Assembly: GCA_035575135.1 (NCBI GenBank)
Contig: DATLYE010000075.1
Location: 25,227 to 89,226, forward strand
DNA from: JANWXD01 sp035575135
GTDB taxonomy: Bacteria; Acidobacteriota; Terriglobia; Bryobacterales; Bryobacteraceae
Length of the DNA: 64,000 nt
Reading direction: 5' to 3'
Part shown: in pieces, positions 58,226 to 64,000 of the stretch
How the letters are laid out: each line of letters starts with the position of its first letter
Numbering within the stretch: the first letter of the stretch is position 1
Notes under the pieces: generated by a model
Seen by the model: the letters and a program-made list of their open reading frames with translations, nothing else
Told to the model about the DNA's origin: nothing
Database searches by the model: none
Program-made: the position numbers and the translations under genes

Positions 58226-59266
58226 TCACTCCCAGTTCAGGATCACTTTGCCCGCACGGCCGGACCGCACGACCTCGAAGGCCTTCTCGAACTCGGTGTA
58301 GTGGAAGTGATGCGTGATCACGGGCCGCAGGTCCAGCCCGCACTGGAGCATCATCGTCATCTTGTACCAGGTCTCGTACATCTCGCGCCCGTAAATTCCC
58401 TTGATCGTCAGTCCGTTGAAGATCACCGTATTCCAGTCAATGGCGATCTCGCCGTTGGGAATACCGAGCAGCGCGATCTTGCCCCCGTGGCACATGTTGG
58501 CCAGCATGTCGCGCAGCGCCTGCGGCTGGCCGGACATCTCGAAGCCCACATCGAAGCCTTCCAGCATGCCGAGCTTCTTCTGCGCCTCCTCGAGCGAGTC
58601 GGTGCGCGCATCCAGGGCCAGCGTCACCCCGACCTTGCGCGCCAGCTCCAGCCGCCACGGATTCACGTCCGTAATCACGATGAAGCGCGCACCCGCATAT
58701 CGGGCCACGGCCGCGCTCATGATGCCGATGGGACCCGCGCCCGTGATCAGCACGTCTTCGCCGAGCACCGGAAACGAGAGCGCTGTGTGGACGGCATTGC
58801 CGAACGGATCGAAAATCGCAGCGATATCCAGATCCACCCCTTCGCGGTGATGCCACACGTTGCTCATGGGCAGGGCGATGTATTCGGCGAAGGCTCCGGG
58901 CCGGTTGACTCCGACGCCTTGGGTGTGCGCGCAAAGGTGGCGCCGGCCCGCCAGGCAGTTGCGGCAGCGGCCGCATACCACGTGCCCTTCGCCGCCGACG
59001 ATCATGCCGGGCGCAAAGTCCGTCACATTCGATCCCACCGCCACGATCCGGCCCACGAACTCGTGACCGATCACCATCGGCACGGGAATCGTCTTGCGCG
59101 CCCAGTCATCCCAGTTGTAGATGTGAAGGTCCGTGCCGCAGATGGAGGTCCGCAGCACGCGGATCAACACGTCGTTGATGCCGATTTGCGGAACCGGCAC
59201 CTCCTCCAGCCACAGGCCGGGCTCCGGCCGGCTCTTCACCAGCGCTTTCATCACGGAAGGGATCAT
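58226..59266 (-). CDS. tdh: L-threonine 3-dehydrogenase (zinc-dependent)
   Basis: 346 aa. Catalytic-zinc region SICGTDLHIYNWDDWA and GHEFVG; structural zinc CGRCRNCLAGRRHLC; NAD motif VLITGAGPIGIMSAAVA; and the Tdh-specific GIYGREMYETWYKMTMMLQCGLDL. Converts L-threonine to 2-amino-3-ketobutyrate. No kbl gene adjacent; the downstream neighbour on this strand is unrelated. Confidence 0.93.
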   Translation of the reverse strand: MIPSVMKALVKSRPEPGLWLEEVPVPQIGINDVLIRVLRTSICGTDLHIYNWDDWARKTIPVPMVIGHEFVGRIVAVGSNVTDFAPGMIVGGEGHVVCGRCRNCLAGRRHLCAHTQGVGVNRPGAFAEYIALPMSNVWHHREGVDLDIAAIFDPFGNAVHTALSFPVLGEDVLITGAGPIGIMSAAVARYAGARFIVITDVNPWRLELARKVGVTLALDARTDSLEEAQKKLGMLEGFDVGFEMSGQPQALRDMLANMCHGGKIALLGIPNGEIAIDWNTVIFNGLTIKGIYGREMYETWYKMTMMLQCGLDLRPVITHHFHYTEFEKAFEVVRSGRAGKVILNWE

Positions 59267-59274
59267 CTGCCTGA

Positions 59275-59802
59275 TTACTCGACGTCCTCCGGTTTCACCG
59301 TGCCCGTGAATTTGTAGACCGCGTACTTGATATAGGCGATCAGATCCGCCAGCTCCTGCGAACTCAGGTCGGCGGAGGCGGGGGGATGCTTCCAGCTCTC
59401 GTTGTCCCGTGCGGATTCGATTTCACTGCGGGCCAGCTTCCGCAACTCGGGCGGCGTCTTCGACAGGTCATAGTATTCCGCGGTCTGGTCGTCTTCCTTC
59501 ACCCGCATCCCCGGGAAGCTCTGGCCGGACTTGAGCTTGACCTCCTGGACATACTGCGTGCGCGTGGAAAGGATCGCGGTGGCCAGCCCCCGGGGCGGCA
59601 CGCGCGCGATCACTTTCAAATCCGGCCCCGCGGGTGTGCCGCGGCCGCCCAGGGAATGACAGCTCCCGCAGGCAGTTTTGGACGACTCGAAGAACAGTGC
59701 GTAACCCCGCTTGGCCTGCTCGGGACCCGTGAACTCCTGCATGCCTGCAACCATGATCGCCAGGAACAAAGTCACGATGACTGCGATGAGAGGACGGTGC
59801 AT
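59275..59802 (-). CDS. Exported cytochrome c
   Basis: 175 aa from ATG 59802, set by AGGAGG upstream; an in-frame start 12 codons earlier is unlikely. Signal peptide or anchor LIAVIVTLFLAIMVAGM, then one heme site TACGSCHSLGGRGTPAGPDL and a possible axial Met in FPGMRVKEDD, and a C-terminal LSSQELADLIAYIKYAV helix. The layout is that of small c-type electron carriers associated with alcohol dehydrogenases. The gene ends eight bases before tdh on the same strand, so both may be on one transcript. Confidence 0.86.
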   Translation of the reverse strand: MHRPLIAVIVTLFLAIMVAGMQEFTGPEQAKRGYALFFESSKTACGSCHSLGGRGTPAGPDLKVIARVPPRGLATAILSTRTQYVQEVKLKSGQSFPGMRVKEDDQTAEYYDLSKTPPELRKLARSEIESARDNESWKHPPASADLSSQELADLIAYIKYAVYKFTGTVKPEDVE

Positions 59803-59904
59803 GACTGCCTCCTTGCAATGCACTCGGGCGCCGGTCAAGCGCCCCCTTCATTATCGGACGGAACCGGCCTGGGGCGTGAAGGCCTTGTACAATGACATCA
59901 CTTG

Positions 59905-61347
59905 ATGCAGCCGGGGCTTGTCTCCATTCTGGTCCCCCTGTACAACGAGGAGGAGTACATCGTTCCCCTTCTTGAGCGGGTCGTGCGCGCGCCGCTCCCC
60001 GCCGGTCTGGAACGGGAAATCATCATCGTAGACGACGGCTCAACCGACGGCTCAACCGAGGCCGCCGAATGCTTCGCGCGCCGGTTTCCCGGAACCATAC
60101 GCCTGATCCGCCACGAGCGCAACCGCGGCAAGGGGGCGGCGGTGCGAACGGCCCTCGAGCATGCCCGCGGCGAGTTCGCCCTCATCCAGGACGCGGATCT
60201 CGAGTACGATCCCAACGACTACCCGAAGCTGCTGGCCCCCCTGGTGGAGGGACGCGCCGATGCCGTCTACGGCTCGCGCTTCCTGGTGGCGGGCGAGCGC
60301 CGCGTGCTCTATTTCTGGCACGCGCTCGCCAACCGGATTCTGACGACCTTTTGCAACATGGCCGCGGACCTGAATCTGACCGACGTCGAAACCTGCTACA
60401 AAGCCGCCCGGACGTCGCTGCTGAAAAGCATTCCCCTCCGCAGCAACCGCTTCGGGATCGAGCCGGAACTGACCATTAAGCTCGCCCAGCGCGAAGCCCG
60501 CATCTATGAGACGCCCGTCAGCTACCACGGCCGGACCTACGAGGAAGGAAAAAAGATCGGCTTTCGGGATGCCGTGGCGGCCTTCGGCGTCATTCTCCGC
60601 TACTGGCTGCTTTCCGACATCTACAAAGAGCCGGGGCCGGAAATCCTGGAAACGCTGTCCGGAGCGCCCCGCTTCAACCGCTGGATGGCGGCGACGGTGG
60701 CGCCTTTCCTCGGGCGTCGCGTGCTCGAAATCGGCGCAGGCATCGGCAATCTGACCCGGCATCTGGCGCGGCGCCGCGAACGCTACATCGCCACCGACGT
60801 TGACGAAGAACATCTGGCCCGACTCCGCACCCGGCTCCGGCACCGGCCGAATCTCGAGATCCGGCGCCTGGATGTGGCCGACCCGGCGGACTTTCGCGAG
60901 CTTGCCGGCTCCGTGGACACGGTGGTGTGCCTGAACGTGCTCGAGCACGTCAAAGACGACCTGACCGGCTTGAAAAATCTCTACAGTGCGCTGGTTCCCG
61001 GAGGGCGTGCCATCGTGCTGGTACCGCACGGGCCGGAGATTTACGGCGCGCTCGACGCCAGCCTCGGCCACCACCGCCGCTATTCACGGAGCGAGCTCGA
61101 GGCGCGCATGGCGGAAGCGGGATTCCGGCTCGAGCATCTGATCGAGTTCAACCGCGCCGCCCGGCCCGGCTGGTACCTCAACGGCCGGCTGCTCCGCCGC
61201 AGTAGCATCAGCCCCCTGCAGGTGCGTATCTTCGACCGTCTGGTGTGGCTCTGGAAGCGGGTGGACCACCTGTTGCCGTGGCAGCCCACGTCATTGATTG
61301 CGGTCGGGAGCAAACCGGCCTGCCCGGTTTCGAGCCACTCCGTGTGA
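59905..61347 (+). CDS. Glycosyltransferase family 2 fused to SAM-dependent methyltransferase
   Basis: 480 aa from ATG 59905. Residues 1-235 are GT-A: SILVPLYNEEEYIVPLL, IIVDDGSTDGS, RNRGKGAAVRTALEHA, and DADLEYDPNDYPKLL with the DxD; a DPM1-like catalytic set. Residues 260-440 are a class I methyltransferase: RRVLEIGAGIGNLTRHL, VVCLNVLEHVKDDLTGLKNLYSALVPGGRAIVLVP (split) and LGHHRRYSRSELEARM. Possibly builds and methylates a polyprenyl-linked or extracellular polysaccharide sugar. This fusion is seen in Acidobacteria; acceptor unknown. Confidence 0.88.
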   Translation: MQPGLVSILVPLYNEEEYIVPLLERVVRAPLPAGLEREIIIVDDGSTDGSTEAAECFARRFPGTIRLIRHERNRGKGAAVRTALEHARGEFALIQDADLEYDPNDYPKLLAPLVEGRADAVYGSRFLVAGERRVLYFWHALANRILTTFCNMAADLNLTDVETCYKAARTSLLKSIPLRSNRFGIEPELTIKLAQREARIYETPVSYHGRTYEEGKKIGFRDAVAAFGVILRYWLLSDIYKEPGPEILETLSGAPRFNRWMAATVAPFLGRRVLEIGAGIGNLTRHLARRRERYIATDVDEEHLARLRTRLRHRPNLEIRRLDVADPADFRELAGSVDTVVCLNVLEHVKDDLTGLKNLYSALVPGGRAIVLVPHGPEIYGALDASLGHHRRYSRSELEARMAEAGFRLEHLIEFNRAARPGWYLNGRLLRRSSISPLQVRIFDRLVWLWKRVDHLLPWQPTSLIAVGSKPACPVSSHSV

Positions 61348-61352
61348 GGCGG

Positions 61353-61907
61353 TTAGTCCTTCCCTTTGCCGCGGCCTAGGCCTCGGCCCGGGTTTTCGCG
61401 GTTAATCTGGCCGCGAATTTCGCCTCCGGGGTAGAGCGTGCTGTGGACGTTGGCGTACGCCGCGCCCGCCCGCATGGCCCGGATCACCTCGGCAAACTCG
61501 CCCGGCGCGATTCCTTGATTGGACGGTCCTACGATCTGGCCGGCGGTAATCGTCCCCGTGACCTTACCCCCGGGACTCGGACAGGTCGGCGTTCCCGAAG
61601 GCGCGGGAGTCGGCGCGGAGGGCGTCGTGCAGAGCCAGAACATGATGCCCCCGCTCAACCCGCGGGCCCCCAGGTGGACGTGCGCCATGGTAACGCTCCC
61701 CTCCAGGCCGGAGTACTCCAGTTCGTAGCTGAGCTGGGTTTCGGATTCGTTCAACCGGGCCTCGAACCGGCCCGTGCCCGCCGTCGAGAGAGTTGCCGGA
61801 GTCTCCTGGAACCCGCTCAGGCGAGCTTTGAACGTCCGGGTACGGGATTCCTCGTCTGCAAAGGCTCCTTGCATAACGAACAAGATCACCAGAATCGCCT
61901 TCCGCAT
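61353..61907 (-). CDS. Exported CHRD-domain protein
   Basis: 184 aa. Signal peptide MRKAILVILFVMQGAFAD; CHRD domain FKARLSGFQETPATLSTAGTGRFEARL with MAHVHLGARGLSGGIMFWLC and NVHSTLYPGGEIRGQIN. Named for chordin repeats; role in bacteria unknown. A Pro/Thr-rich insert at about 95-115 interrupts the domain. Convergent with the GT-methyltransferase gene, six bases apart. Confidence 0.85.
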   Translation of the reverse strand: MRKAILVILFVMQGAFADEESRTRTFKARLSGFQETPATLSTAGTGRFEARLNESETQLSYELEYSGLEGSVTMAHVHLGARGLSGGIMFWLCTTPSAPTPAPSGTPTCPSPGGKVTGTITAGQIVGPSNQGIAPGEFAEVIRAMRAGAAYANVHSTLYPGGEIRGQINRENPGRGLGRGKGKD

Positions 61908-62005
61908 CTTTGCCTCCGGGTCCGTCAGGATTGACCGATGCGCTTCGATTATACTCGGGAACGCTTGCGTCCGAGTGTTAAAATTTCAGCCGTTGTGTGC
62001 GCGTT

Positions 62006-62038
62006 TTGGCTGTGCTACCGTGTAGGATCAATATGATC
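62006..62038 (+). promoter_or_regulatory. Candidate promoter and operator of the microcompartment locus
   Basis: TTGGCT (62006-62011) and CAATAT (62029-62034) with 17 bases between; the -10 lies inside the palindrome GATCA-ATA-TGATC (62026-62038), a possible repressor site. About 20 bases before the shell gene ATG. Confidence 0.5.
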
Positions 62039-62058
62039 TCAGACGGCGAGGAGGACCT

Positions 62059-62367
62059 ATGGAAGCCCTGGGCATGGTGGAAACCAAGGGGTTGGTCGGG
62101 GCCATCGAGGCCGCCGACGCAATGGTAAAGACGGCGAATGTCGTGCTTACGGGCAAGGAGTACATCGGAGCCGGTTACGTCATGGTGAGCGTGCGGGGCG
62201 ACGTCGGAGCCGTTAAGGCGGCCACGGACGCCGGAGCGGCGGCGGCGCGCCGGGTCGGCGAGCTCATCGCCGTTCACGTGATCCCGAATCCCCACGAAGA
62301 GGTCGAGAAGGTCCTGCCCAAGGCCGAAAAAGAGGGCGAGAAGGGCAAAAAGCCGGCCAAGGACTGA
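62059..62367 (+). CDS. Bacterial microcompartment shell hexamer protein (BMC-H)
   Basis: 102 aa. Single BMC domain: MEALGMVETKGLVGAIEAADAMVKTANVVL, the pore-lining stretch IGAGYVMVSVRGDVGAVKAATDAGAAAARRVGELIAVHVIPNPH; ends in a charged Lys-rich tail of about 20 residues. EutM/PduA-like. GAGGAGG ribosome site. Forms the shell facets of a metabolosome. 43 bases separate it from the aldehyde dehydrogenase gene, so they are in one operon. The compartment type cannot be read from these two genes. Confidence 0.93.
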   Translation: MEALGMVETKGLVGAIEAADAMVKTANVVLTGKEYIGAGYVMVSVRGDVGAVKAATDAGAAAARRVGELIAVHVIPNPHEEVEKVLPKAEKEGEKGKKPAKD

Positions 62368-62410
62368 AGAGGCCTGACACCGGCGGCTCCCGCAGGCACT
62401 GTTTTCCCAC

Positions 62411-64000
62411 ATGCCTCACGAACACGACCCCAAGGCGCTCGAAGAGGTCAATAGCAAAGTCGAAAAAGCATACGCGGCCTGGAAAAAGTATGCCGCCTGG
62501 CCTCAGGAGCGCATGGACGTCGTAGTCGAGAAGATGGCCGAAGCCGGCCGCGCCCATGCCCGCCGCCTGGCCGAGATGGCCGTCGAGGAGACCGGCTACG
62601 GTAACGTTGAGGACAAAGTCGCCAAGAACCTGCTCTGCGCCGACTTTCTGCCGCGCACCATGCGCGGGATGAAGCTGGTCGGGCTGTTGCGCGAACTCCC
62701 GGATCAAAAAATCGTCGAGTACGGGGTCCCGGTCGGCGTCATCGCGGCCGTCATCCCCACGACAAATCCCACTTCCACGGCGATCTACAAGATTCTGATC
62801 TCGCTCAAAGCCGGCAACGCCATTGTGATCAGTCCCCATCCGCGAGCCCGGCGCTGCACCTGCGAGACCGCCGACATTCTTTACCGCGCCGCGCTCGAAG
62901 CCGGGGCACCCGAGGACATCATTCAGTGCCTGACCAGTCCCACGCTGGAGGCCACCCAGGCGCTCATGCGGCACGAGCGCACCGCCGTGATCCTGGCCAC
63001 GGGCGGTCACGGCATGGTGCGCGCCGCCTATTCGAGCGGCAAGCCGGCCTTCGGCGTCGGTCCCGGCAACGTGGCCGTGCTCGTGGACCGCACCGCTAAC
63101 ATCCCGGACGCGGTGGCCAAGATCGTGCAAGGCAAGTCGTTTGATTACGGCACCGTGTGCTCGAGCGAACAGGCGCTCGTAGCCGAGCAGGCCCTCCGCG
63201 CCACGATCCTCAATGAGCTCAAGATGCGCAAGGCGCATCTGTGCACGCCCGAGCAGAAGGACGCCCTCGGCAAGCTCCTGGTGACGCCCAACTGGACCAT
63301 CAACCCCAAATGCGTCGGCCAGTCGCCGGTGAAGCTCGCCGAAATGGCCGGCTTTTCGGTGCCCCCGGACACCTCGATCCTGGTGGCCGAACTGGAAGGC
63401 GTCGGCAAACAATATCCGCTTTCCATGGAAAAGCTCTCGCCCGTGCTGGCGCTGTACTTCGTCAAGGACTGGCAGGCGGCGCTCGAAACCTGTGAGGCGG
63501 TGACCCGCTTCGGCGGGCTAGGCCACACGGCGGTGATCTTCTCCAAGGACGACTCGCGCATCCGGGAGTTCGCCGAGCGAATTCCGGCCATGCGCATCCT
63601 CGTCAACACGCCCGCGCCCCACGGCTCGGTCGGGCTCACCACGAACGTGTTTCCTTCGATGACCCTGGGCTGCGGCGCCGCCGCCGGTAACAGCACGAGC
63701 GACAATGTGGGGCCGCAGCACCTGATCAACATCAAGCGGCTGGCCTACGCCGTGCGTCGGGCCGAGGAAGCACTGGCGATTCCCGGACCCGGAGAAGCAG
63801 TCCGGGCGCCGGCAGCAACAGAAGTCCCGGTGGCCGCAACGGCACCCCCCTCCTCAGTGAGGCTGGACCGGCAAACGGTGATGGCGGCCGTCGAGCAATA
63901 TCTGGCCCAGCGCGGCATCCGCCTGGACGGCGAGCCGGTCACGCCGCCGCCACCGCCGCCCGCTGCATCTCCTGGCGCCCCTGTAGCGGCCGAGGCGGTT
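62411..64000 (+). CDS. CoA-acylating aldehyde dehydrogenase of a microcompartment (partial, 3' end outside window)
   Basis: 530 codons seen with no stop before the window ends. EutE/PduP-like aldehyde dehydrogenase: PVGVIAAVIPTTNPTSTAIYKILISLKAGNAIVISPHPRA, FGVGPGNVAVLVDRTANIPDAV, catalytic Cys250 in FDYGTVCSSEQALV and the tail PAPHGSVGLTTNVFPSMTLGCG. Turns an aldehyde from the compartment core into acyl-CoA. After the core, from residue about 465, a Pro/Ala linker leads to an amphipathic helix (LDRQTVMAAVEQYLAQRG, about 488-505), then another Pro-rich stretch; this fits an encapsulation peptide. No ribosome site is clear, but the ATG at 62411 opens the conserved start. Confidence 0.92.
   Translation, partial: MPHEHDPKALEEVNSKVEKAYAAWKKYAAWPQERMDVVVEKMAEAGRAHARRLAEMAVEETGYGNVEDKVAKNLLCADFLPRTMRGMKLVGLLRELPDQKIVEYGVPVGVIAAVIPTTNPTSTAIYKILISLKAGNAIVISPHPRARRCTCETADILYRAALEAGAPEDIIQCLTSPTLEATQALMRHERTAVILATGGHGMVRAAYSSGKPAFGVGPGNVAVLVDRTANIPDAVAKIVQGKSFDYGTVCSSEQALVAEQALRATILNELKMRKAHLCTPEQKDALGKLLVTPNWTINPKCVGQSPVKLAEMAGFSVPPDTSILVAELEGVGKQYPLSMEKLSPVLALYFVKDWQAALETCEAVTRFGGLGHTAVIFSKDDSRIREFAERIPAMRILVNTPAPHGSVGLTTNVFPSMTLGCGAAAGNSTSDNVGPQHLINIKRLAYAVRRAEEALAIPGPGEAVRAPAATEVPVAATAPPSSVRLDRQTVMAAVEQYLAQRGIRLDGEPVTPPPPPPAASPGAPVAAEAV

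Noticed and set aside
62264..63412. 382-codon minus-strand frame opposite the aldehyde dehydrogenase
   Set aside because: Antisense of a gene with conserved catalytic motifs that stays open to the window end.
1..64000. CRISPR arrays, tRNA or rRNA genes
   Set aside because: No regular direct-repeat/spacer pattern, no tRNA cloverleaf apart from the tmRNA ends, and no rRNA-like stretch was seen.

Overview
The window (64 kb, GC-rich throughout) looks like chromosome from a member of Acidobacteriota, most likely the Bryobacterales/Solibacter group. This rests on the kinds of genes seen together: a large TonB-dependent receptor with an N-terminal carboxypeptidase-regulatory domain, a CRTAC1/ASPIC-UnbV protein, two secreted proteins with the repeat C-terminal module common in Solibacter, several Tat-signal sugar-isomerase-like and Gfo/Idh/MocA proteins, and a secreted TPR complement. 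No rRNA, tRNA or CRISPR array was seen; the one clear RNA gene is a tmRNA (691-1044, minus) whose encoded tag reads ANTQFAYAA.

Layout. 1-8.1 kb: partial methyltransferase, tmRNA, a coupled MarR regulator/protoglobin pair, clpS, a serine hydrolase fused to a DUF4185-like domain, citrate synthase, a DHH phosphoesterase, and an ECF sigma factor with a small zinc-binding anti-sigma (TTG start). 8.1-18.1 kb: CRTAC1 protein and TonB receptor divided by a terminator, a membrane protein with a DNA-binding-like N-terminus, two TPR proteins and a Tat-exported TIM-barrel protein. 18.2-21.2 kb: a tightly coupled five-gene minus-strand operon behind a near-consensus promoter. It encodes a 70-aa small protein, a minimal nucleotidyltransferase, a PqqD-like protein, a thymidylate-kinase-like P-loop kinase and an NDK-like protein. 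This is the best candidate for an undescribed system. 21.2-26.8 kb: a lower-GC segment bounded by a perfect 20-bp inverted repeat and flanked by an 11-bp direct repeat. It carries secreted and outer-membrane proteins, an excisionase-type HTH protein and a small DUF6788-like ORF, but no recognisable transposase.

26.8-37.2 kb is a sugar/sugar-acid region: TIM-barrel isomerase-like, Gfo/Idh/MocA oxidoreductase, YjhG/YagF-type xylonate dehydratase, zinc dehydrogenase and galactarate dehydratase. A McrB/McrC-type restriction pair with an unusual McrB N-terminus is inserted in it. 37.4-43.9 kb is housekeeping: CoA-binding protein, rluB, scpB, scpA, uvrA, mutY. 44-50 kb: secreted Solibacter-type proteins, a VirB10-like protein and a stand-alone adenylation-thiolation-thioesterase protein with Cys in place of the thioesterase Ser. 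49.8-55.2 kb: lysR divergent from leuABCD, with a short LeuA that lacks the allosteric domain. 55.2-61.9 kb: amidohydrolase, cyclophilin-like protein, fused aroDE, tdh, cytochrome c, a glycosyltransferase-methyltransferase fusion and a CHRD protein. 62.0-64.0 kb: start of a bacterial microcompartment locus (shell hexamer plus acylating aldehyde dehydrogenase that runs off the window).

All functional calls are from reading the sequence and family knowledge; no database search was run.
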